Source: Gabonibacter massiliensis (GTDB lineage: Bacteria > Bacteroidota > Bacteroidia > Bacteroidales > Marinifilaceae). From it: a stretch of 64,000 nucleotides of DNA. The first letter of the stretch is position 1. Each line of letters starts with the position of its first letter. Below, in pieces: positions 18,788 through 27,507 of this stretch. The DNA lies in assembly GCA_001487125.1 (NCBI GenBank), contig LN913013.1, positions 992,001 to 1,056,000 of the forward strand. Reading direction: 5' to 3'. A program made the translations under genes and the position numbers. The notes beneath the pieces were generated by a model. The model did no database searches, was not told the origin of the DNA, and saw only the letters and a program-made list of their open reading frames with translations.

Positions 18788-19510
18788 CTATTTTAACAGA
18801 AAACTTACAGGAATCAAGCACTCGATCTCTACATTTTTTCTGTTTTGTTTCGCCGGTTTCCATCTCGGCATCGCCTTCACCACCCGTATCGCCTCCCTCT
18901 CCAACAACACATCTGTCGATCGGACCACATTGACTCTTTTTACCCTACCCCTCTTATCGATCGCAAAAGAGATCTGCACTTCTCCTTCTATTCTCTTCTC
19001 GTATGCCTTCTCCGGGTATTTTATCCGTCCGGAAATCCATACAAACACATCACCGGGAAACTCCGGCATAACCTCAATCGGCTCGAAAACCTCGTCCGTC
19101 TTCTCCTTCACGCAAACAACCGGATAAGAATCTTCCAAAACCCAAACAGCACGGTATAAACGGACTTCCATCACCTTTTGCCGAGCGACGGGTATGCTCC
19201 GCATCTCTTTTCCGACATAAGAAAATAACAATATATCGTTCGAATCTGCATTTACAAAAAACCTCCCCTTACCATCTGTCCGCCCTCCCGTGTTCTTATC
19301 TTTAATAAATACAACGGCACCTTTCAGGGGTTTTCCTTTTTCGTCCGTCACTTTACCGGTCACAACCCATCCCGTCGTATCGTTTAGAGTACCGTTTATA
19401 AAATTCGGTATAGCCTGCACGTCAACTGACAACACCATAAAGAACATCACCGGAAGTAACAACAGATATCTGATTATTCCTTTTACGAAAATCCTTTTTT
19501 CCATTCTCAT
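18788..19510 (-). CDS. TonB-family protein with carboxypeptidase-regulatory-like domain
   Basis: This 240-residue protein has an N-terminal hydrophobic stretch (about 11-33) that could be a signal or an anchor. A carboxypeptidase-regulatory-like beta domain follows at about 48-118 (GKVTDEKGKPLKGA, FSYVGKE). A TonB C-terminal domain covers about 160-240 (YPEKAYEKRIEGEVQISFAI, WKPAKQNRK). Such proteins in Bacteroidota are thought to energise or contact TonB-dependent receptors. It points the same way as the SusC operon downstream but is separated from it by almost 1 kb, so it probably has its own transcript. Confidence 0.82.
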   Translation of the reverse strand: MRMEKRIFVKGIIRYLLLLPVMFFMVLSVDVQAIPNFINGTLNDTTGWVVTGKVTDEKGKPLKGAVVFIKDKNTGGRTDGKGRFFVNADSNDILLFSYVGKEMRSIPVARQKVMEVRLYRAVWVLEDSYPVVCVKEKTDEVFEPIEVMPEFPGDVFVWISGRIKYPEKAYEKRIEGEVQISFAIDKRGRVKRVNVVRSTDVLLEREAIRVVKAMPRWKPAKQNRKNVEIECLIPVSFLLK

Positions 19511-19664
19511 TCGTTTTTCAAAAATGCCACATCAAAATCGTCACCTGTTCCGACTCAAAATAATTGTTTTCATTAGTATTTGCCAATTATATGCAGAGGA
19601 TGCGAACGGGCTATGAAAAACGATCCTGAATCAAACTTTTTATTTCTGCAAACGTAAACTCGTT

Positions 19665-19694
19665 CAAAGATAGTGATAACCACGAAAAAGTCAA
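19665..19694 (-). promoter_or_regulatory. Possible promoter for the TonB-like gene
   Basis: Read on the minus strand, TTG, a 19-nt spacer and TATCTTTG (19672-19665) fit the consensus. The leader would be about 150 nt. A second -7-like octamer TACGTTTG lies at 19656-19649. Confidence 0.35.
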
Positions 19695-19717
19695 CTTATT
19701 CGACAAAAATAGAGCAC

Positions 19718-20311
19718 ATGAAAAATTATTTACCGTTTATTTTTATCGCCATCCTACTTTGCTCATTTCCCTCCATCTCCTCGGGTCAAAAAAGGAGTGC
19801 CCGGTTTGAAGCGGAGTTTCAGAAAACGTTTCAAATAGCCAATAGCGATCGGTTCATGATACGATTTTTTATAGCTACTCCAACGGGACAAACCTTTGTT
19901 GCCACCCCATCGGAAGGCCCTAACGTCACCATTGACCCGGAACAATGCTATTTAGAGATTCAAGATTCGCTGGTCAGCGGGCGATTGCCCTATTTCGGTA
20001 ACGGCAGTCATTGGGTTCCGAGACCGGGACAAGATTCTCTTCGATTTAACTATATTCTTTTTTCTCGAACAGTAAAAATACTTCCACGCGGAAATAAAAA
20101 GAGTATCGCTTATCAAATCAGTATTTTAACCAAAGACAATATTTTGTTTTTACACATGGACATTCGTTATGACGGAACCTGTTATCTCTATTATAACGAT
20201 CAAAAACGCTACCCGATCAGCTACACGGGAAATATTTACCCCTTGGAAAAAAAGGGACAGCATCCTTTAAATACAGCATCACCTTCAGAAAATCAGGCAA
20301 AGAAGATATAA
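19718..20311 (+). CDS. Secreted DUF4251-like protein
   Basis: This 197-residue protein has a signal peptide at about 1-22 (ending SISSG-Q) and a single beta-rich domain with LVSGRLPYFGNGS, which resembles the DUF4251 pattern (a conserved 'PYFG' turn followed by beta strands). The role is unknown; DUF4251 proteins are periplasmic or lipoprotein-like in Bacteroidota. I preferred the ATG at 19718 because it begins the signal peptide; the frame is open 15 codons further upstream. Its 3' end overlaps the convergent spmAB-like gene by 19 bp. Confidence 0.65.
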   Translation: MKNYLPFIFIAILLCSFPSISSGQKRSARFEAEFQKTFQIANSDRFMIRFFIATPTGQTFVATPSEGPNVTIDPEQCYLEIQDSLVSGRLPYFGNGSHWVPRPGQDSLRFNYILFSRTVKILPRGNKKSIAYQISILTKDNILFLHMDIRYDGTCYLYYNDQKRYPISYTGNIYPLEKKGQHPLNTASPSENQAKKI

Positions 20312-21525
20312 GCCATTACAATCGCCGCAACAACTCCAGCCAAATCTGCAATCAAACCGCACGGAATAGCATAACGGGTATTTTTTATACCCACGGCCCC
20401 AAAATAGACGGCAATAATATAGAAAGTGGTATCCGTAGCTCCTTGAAAAGCACAAGCCAATCGTCCGGGAAACGAATCCGCCCCAAAAGTATTCATAGTA
20501 TCGATCATCAATCCCCGTGCCCCGCTTCCGCTCAACGGTTTCATCAAAGCCGTAGGTAAAGCCGGTACAAAATCAGAATTGAAACCGCAAGCCTCACACC
20601 CCCATTTCAAAGCGTCCATGACGGCATCCATTGCACCCGAAGCGCGGAAGACACCGATAGCGACTAAAATTGCAATTAAATAAGGGATTATTTTTACGGC
20701 AATAGAGAAACCCTCTTTCGCCCCGTCGATAAAAGCATCGTAAACGTTGATACGCTTCCAGGCTCCCATAGCGATAAAACCGACAATAATGGAAAACAAA
20801 ATCACATTACTTGACAAGGAAGAGACTTTGGTCAACGTCTCTTTATCCAACCCTGAAAAATACCATATAATACCTGCTACCAAAGCACTACCCCCGATCA
20901 GGTAGGCCATAATTACCCGGTCCAATAAATTAATTCGCTGATACAAAGCAACGGCTATAAGTCCCACTAAGGTCGAAACATATGTCGCCAAAAGAATCGG
21001 GATGAAAATATCCGCCGGATTAGCAGCTCCCAACTGAGCCCGGTAAACCATGATAGAGACAGGAATGATGGTTAACCCGGAGGTATTCAATACCAAAAAC
21101 ATAATTTGAGCATCGGAAGCACGGTCTTTACGAGAATTAACCTCCTGCATCTGCTGCATTGCCCTTAGCCCCAACGGAGTAGCCGCATTATCCAGTCCTA
21201 ACATATTAGCGGCGATATTCATCATAATCGAACCATAAGCCGGACTACCCGGAGGCAACTCCGGAAATAAACGCCGGAAAAAAGGATTAATAATCCACGA
21301 CATAACCTTTACCGCCCCCCCTCGCTCTCCGATCTTCATGATCCCCATCCACAAGGTCAACACCCCCGTCAATCCCAACGATATCTCGAAACCGGTCTTG
21401 GACATATCAAAGGTAGCTTTTACAATAGACGCAAAAACCTCCGTATCCCCATCAAACAATAATTTGAAAAGGGCCACGATAAAGGCTACACCGAAGAAAA
21501 AAATCCAAATATAGTTAAGAACCAT
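20293..21525 (-). CDS. SpmA-SpmB fusion, nucleoside-recognition (Gate) domain membrane protein
   Basis: This 410-residue membrane protein joins two Gate domains. The first half (to about 190) resembles SpmA, with PGSPAYGSIMMNIAANMLGLDNAATPLG; the second resembles SpmB, with SGSGARGLMIDTMN and CAFQGATDTTFYIIAVYFGAVG. In Bacillus, separate SpmA and SpmB affect spore core dehydration; the fused form is widespread in non-sporulating Bacteroidota, where its role is not known and may be transport. It begins just after a tandem 16-mer repeat that separates it from folD. Confidence 0.85.
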   Translation of the reverse strand: MVLNYIWIFFFGVAFIVALFKLLFDGDTEVFASIVKATFDMSKTGFEISLGLTGVLTLWMGIMKIGERGGAVKVMSWIINPFFRRLFPELPPGSPAYGSIMMNIAANMLGLDNAATPLGLRAMQQMQEVNSRKDRASDAQIMFLVLNTSGLTIIPVSIMVYRAQLGAANPADIFIPILLATYVSTLVGLIAVALYQRINLLDRVIMAYLIGGSALVAGIIWYFSGLDKETLTKVSSLSSNVILFSIIVGFIAMGAWKRINVYDAFIDGAKEGFSIAVKIIPYLIAILVAIGVFRASGAMDAVMDALKWGCEACGFNSDFVPALPTALMKPLSGSGARGLMIDTMNTFGADSFPGRLACAFQGATDTTFYIIAVYFGAVGIKNTRYAIPCGLIADLAGVVAAIVMAYIFFA

Positions 21526-21536
21526 AGGCGATCGGA

Positions 21537-21590
21537 GATTGAGTGATTAGGTGATTGAGAGATTAGGTGATTGAGAGATTGAATGATTAG
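21537..21590. repeat. Tandem 16-mer GATT-type repeat
   Basis: Three consecutive 16-nt units (gattgagtgattaggt, gattgagagattaggt, gattgagagattgaat) plus a partial fourth. Each unit is made of two 8-mers starting GATT. It lies between folD and the spmAB-like gene and is the cleanest example of a dispersed intergenic repeat family in this window. Confidence 0.85.
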
Positions 21591-21653
21591 ACGAGCGAGT
21601 TGAATCACAACCTCCTTTCATCTCCCAAGCACAAAATCCCACTACCCGTATCA

Positions 21654-22529
21654 TTAATGTTTCGCTTTACAGGCTTTGATCGTATTCTGCAAAAGAGAAA
21701 CGATCGTCATTGGTCCTACTCCTCCCGGAACCGGAGTTATGTAAGAACACAAGGGAGCTACCTGCTCAAAATCGACGTCTCCTACCAATTTCCAACCGCT
21801 TTTAGTCGTTTCAGAAGGAACCCGATGAATTCCCACGTCGACGACGACACACCCTTCTCGTATCATATCTTTCGTGATAAAATGAGGAACGCCTATGGCA
21901 ACGATCAAAATATCGGCTTGCCGGGTAATCTCTTTCAGATTGGAGGTTCTGCTGTGACACATTGTCACCGTACAGTTCGCGTGCTTTGCCTTACGGGACA
22001 TCAGCACGGCCATCGGGGTCCCGACGATGTTACTTCGTCCCACTACGACGCAATGTTTTCCTTCCGTATCGATATGGTAACGAGCCAACAGTTCCATGAT
22101 CCCGGCGGGAGTTGCCGGAAGGTAGGTCGGTAACCCTAACACCATCTTACCCACGTTACACGGGTGAAATCCATCCACATCTTTATCGGGATGAATCGTA
22201 TTTAATACTCTCTCTTCGGAAATATGTTTCGGCAAAGGAAGTTGCACGATAAAACCGTCTATATCCGAATCCTCATTCAATTGTCGGATCACCTCCAATA
22301 ATTGCTCTTCGGTAATATCACTACCGTATCTTAGTTCGGTACTTTTAATTCCCACGGCTTGACATGCTTTTACTTTACTGGCCACATAGGTTTCACTCGC
22401 TCCGTCATTGCCTACCAAAACGGCAGCCAAATGGGGGATCTTCTTTCCCTCGGCAAGCAAGCGAGCCACCTCTTCCGCGATCTCCTCTTTGATCCGCGTC
22501 GAAACTTTTTTTCCGTCAATAATCTCCAT
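21654..22529 (-). CDS. folD: Bifunctional methylenetetrahydrofolate dehydrogenase/cyclohydrolase
   Basis: This 291-residue protein has the normal FolD length. The catalytic segment is [14 protein letters not shown] (Tyr and Lys in the YxxxK motif, near 50-54), followed by [22 protein letters not shown], the nucleotide-binding [11 protein letters not shown] and the C-terminal [10 protein letters not shown]. FolD interconverts 5,10-methylene- and 10-formyl-tetrahydrofolate using NADP in one-carbon metabolism. It probably follows ffh in one transcript, with a 139-bp gap that contains repeat-like sequence. Confidence 0.97.
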   Translation of the reverse strand: MEIIDGKKVSTRIKEEIAEEVARLLAEGKKIPHLAAVLVGNDGASETYVASKVKACQAVGIKSTELRYGSDITEEQLLEVIRQLNEDSDIDGFIVQLPLPKHISEERVLNTIHPDKDVDGFHPCNVGKMVLGLPTYLPATPAGIMELLARYHIDTEGKHCVVVGRSNIVGTPMAVLMSRKAKHANCTVTMCHSRTSNLKEITRQADILIVAIGVPHFITKDMIREGCVVVDVGIHRVPSETTKSGWKLVGDVDFEQVAPLCSYITPVPGGVGPMTIVSLLQNTIKACKAKH

Positions 22530-22668
22530 CTTTTATTTTTAAATTGTAAATTATCAATTGCCTGATCTTTTTAATGCAAATCGTAGCTTACCAATCTCCC
22601 CATCGTTACTCACTCATTCTTATAATCGCTTAATCCAAAATCTACAATTGTCAATCGTCAATTAATTA
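22530..22668. repeat. Degenerate AATTGTAAATT-type intergenic repeat
   Basis: The gap between ffh and folD holds AAATTGTAAATTATCAATTG near 22540 and, inverted, ATCTACAATTGTCAATCGTC near 22642, both variants of the core AATTGTAGATT/AATTGTAAATT seen in other gaps of the window. Confidence 0.6.
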
Positions 22669-23994
22669 TTATCTTCTTCTCATAGCGGCATTTCCCATCA
22701 TCTTACCGCCCTTGGACAACATCCGCATCATTTTTTTAGACTCATCGAATTGTTTCAGCAAACGATTTACATCCTGAATGGTTGTTCCGCTTCCCATGGC
22801 TATACGTTTACGGCGAGAACCGTTGATCAATTCCGGGTTTTCTCGCTCCTGGGGTGTCATGGAAAAAATAATAGCCTCCACTCCTTTAAAAGCATCATCA
22901 TCGATATCCACATCTTTCAAAGCACGCCCTACACCGGGAATCATAGAAGCCAAATCTTTTATATTTCCCATTTTTTTTATCTGTTGTATCTGACTCAGGA
23001 AATCGTTGAAATTGAATTGATTCTTGGCAATCTTTTTCTGCAATTTTTTGGCTTCTTCCGCATCGAATTGTTCTTGAGCCTTCTCTACCAAGGAAACGAT
23101 ATCTCCCATTCCCAAGATTCGGTCTGCCATACGTTCCGGATGGAATACATCCAAAGCTTCCAACTTCTCTCCCGTTCCGACAAATTTAATCGGTTTATCC
23201 ACCACCGTACGGATAGACAACGCGGCTCCGCCGCGCGTATCTCCATCTAATTTCGTCAGGACAACACCGTTAAAATTCAACCGATCGTTAAATTCCTTAG
23301 CCGTATTCACCGCATCTTGTCCGGTCATGGCATCCACCACGAACAAAGTTTCATTAGGCTCTATCGCTTTTTTTATCGCAGAGATCTCATTCATCATCTG
23401 CTCATCGATAGCCAAACGTCCCGCCGTATCGACGATAACGACGTCCCGCCCTGTCGCTTTCGCCTGCCTTATGGCATTTAAAGCAATCTGCACGGGATTA
23501 TTATTCCCTTCTTCGCTATATACCGGAACACCGATCTGCTCACCCAATACTTTCAACTGCTCGATAGCAGCCGGCCGATAGACGTCGCAGGCAACCAACA
23601 AAGGATTCTTCCCCTTTTTGGTCTTCAACAAATTGGCTAACTTCCCGGAGAAAGTGGTCTTACCGGAACCTTGTAATCCGGACATCAGAATAACGGCCGG
23701 ATTTCCTTTTATATCAATATCAACATGGGTTCCCCCCATCAACTGGATCAACTCGTCATGCACGATCTTCACCATCATCTGCCCCGGTTTCACCGCCGTG
23801 AGCACGTTCATGCCCAACGCCTTCTCCTTTACCGTATTGGTAAATTCCTTCGCGATTTTATAGTTTACATCGGCATCCAATAACGAACGTCTCACCTCTT
23901 TCAGGGTTTCAGCCACATTGATCTCTGTTATTCTCCCCTGTCCTTTTAAAATCTGAAACGACTTTTCTAATCTTTCGGATAGATTCTCAAACAT
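22669..23994 (-). CDS. ffh: Signal recognition particle protein Ffh
   Basis: This 441-residue GTPase has the N-domain helix bundle, the G1 motif GLQGSGKTTFSG near 107-118, DVYRPAAI, DTAGR near 191, TKLDGDTRGG near 249, and a methionine-rich M domain from about 300 with SRRKRIAMGSGTT for 4.5S RNA binding. Ffh binds signal sequences on ribosomes and, with its receptor FtsY, targets proteins to the membrane. Length and motif order are normal. A possible -7 box lies 87 bp upstream. Confidence 0.98.
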   Translation of the reverse strand: MFENLSERLEKSFQILKGQGRITEINVAETLKEVRRSLLDADVNYKIAKEFTNTVKEKALGMNVLTAVKPGQMMVKIVHDELIQLMGGTHVDIDIKGNPAVILMSGLQGSGKTTFSGKLANLLKTKKGKNPLLVACDVYRPAAIEQLKVLGEQIGVPVYSEEGNNNPVQIALNAIRQAKATGRDVVIVDTAGRLAIDEQMMNEISAIKKAIEPNETLFVVDAMTGQDAVNTAKEFNDRLNFNGVVLTKLDGDTRGGAALSIRTVVDKPIKFVGTGEKLEALDVFHPERMADRILGMGDIVSLVEKAQEQFDAEEAKKLQKKIAKNQFNFNDFLSQIQQIKKMGNIKDLASMIPGVGRALKDVDIDDDAFKGVEAIIFSMTPQERENPELINGSRRKRIAMGSGTTIQDVNRLLKQFDESKKMMRMLSKGGKMMGNAAMRRR

Positions 23995-24080
23995 ATGCTA
24001 TTAATTGAAATTTGGAAATTGAAAAATGCCCTTATCGCATCTGTCTTTCTCTACTAAATTCTCTATTTATTCATTTCTTG

Positions 24081-24088
24081 CAAAATTA
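24081..24088 (-). promoter_or_regulatory. Putative -7 box (TAATTTTG) for ffh
   Basis: The minus-strand octamer matches TAnnTTTG about 87 bp before the ffh start. No clear TTTG box at the expected distance. Confidence 0.35.
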
Positions 24089-24198
24089 GTAATTTTAACC
24101 GTCAATCTAAAAACTAAATGTTAAAAACTAAAAACACGACACGATATCATCCATATTCACATAAAACAAATACATTTTATAAACTTTTATCTCACTAT

Positions 24199-24858
24199 TT
24201 ATTTCCGGCTTATATTCTTTAAAACCACGAATGTCTTATCTATTAAAGAATTATCCACTACTACCGTAAATTCATTCGTGGAAGAAATAACCTCGGTCAG
24301 GTTAATTCCCTCCCAGGATAACTCTTTCATTATACTGTAATAGAAACCGGGTTGCAGGATATTTCCCTTGGGCAGTTTTAGCGTCACGGAAGACAAACCG
24401 CTTTGTTTAAATATACATTGTTCTCCTTTAAAATAGTTATCGATAGCCGCCTCCATCGTATCGCTCACGACTAAATTCGTCTCGAATACCCCCTGTACCA
24501 TCGTGTAAAAAACCTCCTCTTTTTGGGATATATTTTTCAATACACGAATATGACACTCCAACAATGTATTGGAATTTTTAAACGTGTAATCACATAAATT
24601 ACTTCGCAATATGATATCTCCCATATTATTAAGCAACTTATTCAACTGCACCTGCTCACGGACCTGAAAATAGGGAGCCAAACGATTCAAGGCCATAACA
24701 ATCGCTCCCGGATTAACCTCTTTTTTCAACGCCGCTTCCACCTCCGATTTGATCTGCCGGGCCAAAGCCGAAATATTAATCAACCCCATGGCTAAAGACT
24801 CCGACAGATAGGGTTTATGCTTCACGATATCTTCTACAACCTGTGCTACACTCAACAT
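24199..24858 (-). CDS. Conserved protein with probable C-terminal ACT domain
   Basis: This 219-residue soluble protein is not a family I can name. The N-terminal 65 residues are helical and look HTH-like (LINISALARQIKSEVEAAL, then GAIVMALNRL). The C-terminal half contains PKGNILQPGFYYSIMKELSWEGINL and STNEFTVVVDN, a beta-alpha-beta pattern that resembles the paired ACT domains of aspartate kinases. An amino-acid-responsive regulatory role is possible but inferred. It stands between ffh and the YbaK-type gene without tight coupling. Confidence 0.6.
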   Translation of the reverse strand: MLSVAQVVEDIVKHKPYLSESLAMGLINISALARQIKSEVEAALKKEVNPGAIVMALNRLAPYFQVREQVQLNKLLNNMGDIILRSNLCDYTFKNSNTLLECHIRVLKNISQKEEVFYTMVQGVFETNLVVSDTMEAAIDNYFKGEQCIFKQSGLSSVTLKLPKGNILQPGFYYSIMKELSWEGINLTEVISSTNEFTVVVDNSLIDKTFVVLKNISRK

Positions 24859-24960
24859 ATTTATTAATCTAAAAGTTTATAAAATTCATAACGTCCGTCA
24901 TATCAATAGGGTCCAAATCCTAATCACACCATCTCTTTAATCTCCCGATCCACGTATTCA

Positions 24961-25082
24961 TTGTAGATTGTAAATTTTAGATTGTAAATTGAACGTTATT
25001 TTCTTATTTTACAATCTAATCTCTAAATCGCTCAATCTCTAAATCCTTTAATCCACTATCCTCAATCTCTTCAATCCCCTAA
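24961..25082. repeat. Intergenic repeat cluster (TAGATTGTAAATT and CAATCTCTAAATC units)
   Basis: TAGATTGTAAATT occurs twice with a 14-nt period at 24964-24976 and 24978-24990. From about 25012 follow CAATCTCTAAATC-type units, the reverse complement of the GATT 16-mer seen at 21537-21590. The cluster fills most of the gap before the YbaK-type gene. Confidence 0.65.
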
Positions 25083-25574
25083 TCAATACAGTTCTATCCA
25101 CTCGTAACCGTTCCCGGTTTGATCCATGTACCGGATAAAATCTTCTACTTTAACAGCCAAAGAAGCCCGATTATCATTCGGATGAAAAGAGAGTTTTTGT
25201 GCCTTTCGTAAATTCTCATCCAAAAAAACATGTACATGATGTTCCGTATCATTGATTAACCCGAAAGGACTTACGGAACCGGGACGCAAGCCTAAGTATT
25301 TCTCCATTCTTTTCTCCGAAGCGAAACTCAATTTTCCCTGTTGCAGCCTTTTCTCCAAATCATGAATGGCCAAATCGTGATCACAGTCGAATATGACTAA
25401 ATAATGCCGGTCTCCTTTATGATTCCGGAAAAATAAATTTTTACAATGGGTACTGTCCAGGTTCTTCCAATATTGCCTGGCAATTTCTATGGTCGGAGCT
25501 GCCGGATGCTCCACATAATCGAACGTAATTCCCAACGTTGCCAAAATTTCATATACCTTCTCTTGTCCTACCAT
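25083..25574 (-). CDS. YbaK/ProX-type aminoacyl-tRNA deacylase domain protein
   Basis: This 163-residue protein is a stand-alone editing domain of the YbaK/prolyl-tRNA-synthetase-associated class: YVEHPAAPTIE near the start, CKNLFFRNHKGDRHYLVI near 45-60, KLSFASEKRMEKYLGLRPGSVSPFGL near 85-110, and HPNDNRASLAV near the end. Members such as ProX hydrolyse mischarged Ala-tRNA(Pro) or Cys-tRNA(Pro). The substrate here is not determined. I chose the ATG at 25574 because the six preceding codons are not conserved-looking. Confidence 0.85.
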   Translation of the reverse strand: MVGQEKVYEILATLGITFDYVEHPAAPTIEIARQYWKNLDSTHCKNLFFRNHKGDRHYLVIFDCDHDLAIHDLEKRLQQGKLSFASEKRMEKYLGLRPGSVSPFGLINDTEHHVHVFLDENLRKAQKLSFHPNDNRASLAVKVEDFIRYMDQTGNGYEWIELY

Positions 25575-25611
25575 ATATACTACAAATTTCAAAAAACTTA
25601 TCTCTCAATCA

Positions 25612-25749
25612 CGAAATCCGTTCATCGTAAATTTTAGATCAATCGAATTCAGGGATTCAATTTGAATCTCAAAACCGCTTAATCTCAGAATCCTTTAATC
25701 TATAATCCTCAATCTTTTCAATCTCCCAATCATTATATCGCATAATCAT
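25612..25749. repeat. Degenerate GATT-type intergenic repeat
   Basis: The gap between the YbaK-type gene and the radical SAM gene is filled with AATC-spaced units (CTTAATCTCAGAATCC, TTTAATCTATAATCC, TCAATCTCCCAATC), variants of the GATT repeat in reverse orientation, plus CGTAAATTTTAGATC. Confidence 0.6.
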
Positions 25750-26712
25750 TCAATTATTCAATCCCTTTATCCCCTGATCTCTCCATTTCCCTTGCCATAC
25801 CTCTCTCTCTTCCAAACGTTTTTCCAACATGGCCGCAAACTCAAAATTCTTCACGCCCCATTTGGGAGCAATCAGATAATCCGAAGGAGCCTGATTCACG
25901 AAACGCTCTAAATATAGATCCGGACGGACATGCCCGATCACGTCCACCACGAACTCTAAATAATCTTCCAAAGTGTAAAGTCCGAACGCATCCGGGGCCG
26001 CCGCATACTGCTCAGCCATACGGGTACCCTTTATAATCTGTAACTGATGCAGTTTCAACACTTGTATCGGCAACTCGCACAAACGGACAGCTCCGGTCAA
26101 CATCTCATCCCGGCTCTCTCCGGGTAAACCGAATATCAGATGGGCACCGACAGCAACTCCCCGTTTGGCTGTCTCCCGAATAGCCCATTCCGATTCGGCA
26201 TAACCATGCCCTCTATTGATACGACATAAAACCTCATCGTGAACCGATTCGACACCGTACTCCACGCAAACATATCTTTCACGCGACAACTCTCCCAAAT
26301 AATCTAAAATTTCCGGGGTAACCGTGTCCGGACGGGTACCGATCACCAAACCGACAATCTTCGGATGCGATAAAGCCTCGGCGTAGCGCTTCCGCAAAAC
26401 ATCCATGGGTGCATACGTATTCGAGTAAGACTGAAAATAGGCCAAATATTTCTGCCCCTTATATTTCGCATCGAAAAAGCGAATTCCCTCCTCTATCTGA
26501 CGGGTAATACTCCCCGCACGCCGGCAGTATTCAGGCGTAAAGCTCTCGTTATTACAAAAAGTACATCCTCCCGTTCCCTTGCTCCCGTCCCTGTTCGGAC
26601 AGGTAAATCCCCCGTCTATAGAGAGTTTTTGCACCCGCTCCTGAAATAAACCTTTAAAAAAAGTCGGATAATCCCTGTATCTTCTTTGCCTTGTATTCAT
26701 TAACCTCGACAC
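25750..26712 (-). CDS. Radical SAM protein, YhcC/TIGR01212-type
   Basis: This 320-residue protein has an N-terminal iron-sulfur motif of unusual spacing, Cys-x10-Cys-x2-Cys (FTCPNRDG ... GCTFC), which is typical of YhcC-like radical SAM proteins rather than the common CxxxCxxC. Other family segments are AYFQSYSNTYAP, GTRPDTV and LIFGLPGESRDEM. The activity is unproven; the family is often annotated as a tRNA or cofactor modification enzyme. The start may instead be the ATG four codons in, at 26700. No partner gene is obvious. Confidence 0.85.
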   Translation of the reverse strand: MSRLMNTRQRRYRDYPTFFKGLFQERVQKLSIDGGFTCPNRDGSKGTGGCTFCNNESFTPEYCRRAGSITRQIEEGIRFFDAKYKGQKYLAYFQSYSNTYAPMDVLRKRYAEALSHPKIVGLVIGTRPDTVTPEILDYLGELSRERYVCVEYGVESVHDEVLCRINRGHGYAESEWAIRETAKRGVAVGAHLIFGLPGESRDEMLTGAVRLCELPIQVLKLHQLQIIKGTRMAEQYAAAPDAFGLYTLEDYLEFVVDVIGHVRPDLYLERFVNQAPSDYLIAPKWGVKNFEFAAMLEKRLEEREVWQGKWRDQGIKGLNN

Positions 26713-26925
26713 TTCTATTGAAGTTGCGAAAATACACTTTTTCTGTTAAATATTTAACATCTCTCTCTCTCTTTTCATGATTCTTTTCCCAAAACAATCA
26801 CAACACACCCCCTTAAAGAAATACGGAGACTCTCTTTTACCAACCTTTCCGCTCATACCTCCTTTTGAATTTCACATTAGTTTAAATAATCATTATAAAT
26901 TGATTATTAATTTTTATTATTATCA

Positions 26926-26957
26926 TTTGGATTTTAAAATACAATAAATTATATTTG
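26926..26957 (+). promoter_or_regulatory. Promoter of the tandem secreted-protein operon
   Basis: TTTG at 26926-26929, a 20-nt spacer and TATATTTG at 26950-26957 match both Bacteroidota promoter boxes. The predicted leader to the ATG at 27002 is about 38 nt. It lies in a 289-bp AT-rich gap with no other features. Confidence 0.65.
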
Positions 26958-27001
26958 AAGAGATATTTTATAATTTATATTTATAATGTTAAATTTATAA
27001 A

Positions 27002-27507
27002 ATGAAAAAAATGGAATTTGTTATTCGCAGCGTTGCTATGCTTCGTTGGAATGGAGGCAAAAGCCCAGAAGGATACCACTCGTCAAAAAAGAATAATTCA
27101 AGAAGTGATTTCCCAACAAAAAACGTGGCAAACGAAGGTATACTTCTTGAACAAGGGCAAACCGATGAAGATTAAAGAATCTGTCATTCAACAAGGTACC
27201 ACGCTTATCGTCGAGGTTGCCTGGAATCCTCAACTAATAAAAAAAGTCGTTTTTGACACTGTCGTCTATAGGCCTACCCCACAAGAGATCAAAGACTGTA
27301 AATACACGTTTACGATCAAGCTTAAAAAAAACAACGACATACGATTATAAAACATACGATCATGACGATAAAGAATTATTAATTTCCCGTAAAATCACGG
27401 TAACGGATAAAAACGGGGTAGAAATAAAAGAAGAAGAGTTAAAAAATTATCAAGAAAGAAAGGAAGTAAATAACGTTAATTACTTCATTAAAAATCAAAC
27501 ATTATGA
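27002..27507 (+). pseudogene. First tandem secreted paralogue, broken by two single-base frameshifts
   Basis: Aligned with the two intact copies downstream, this copy has one extra A in the run after the start codon (7 As at 27005-27011, where the copies have 6) and one extra A at 27324-27331 (8 As, where the frame needs 7). Repairing both gives a signal peptide of the same kind (LLFAALLCFVGMEAKAQ), the shared VEVAWNPQ core and the shared SRKITVTDKNGVEIKEEE tail. It also lacks the stop used by the next copy and runs on to overlap that gene's ATG by 4 bp. Either a pseudogene, slippage-prone tracts, or homopolymer sequencing errors. Confidence 0.75.

Noticed and set aside
18561-18863. Minus-strand frame overlapping the 3' end of the TonB-like gene
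   Set aside because: It shares bases with the TonB C-terminal domain in another frame; the TonB frame has clear domain matches and this one has none.
21537-21590. CRISPR array from the 16-mer tandem repeat
   Set aside because: No spacers: the units are directly adjacent, too short, and no cas genes are present.
27253-27507. Separate gene at the end of the first paralogue
   Set aside because: Its tail matches the C-terminus of the intact copies, so it is the same gene after a frameshift.
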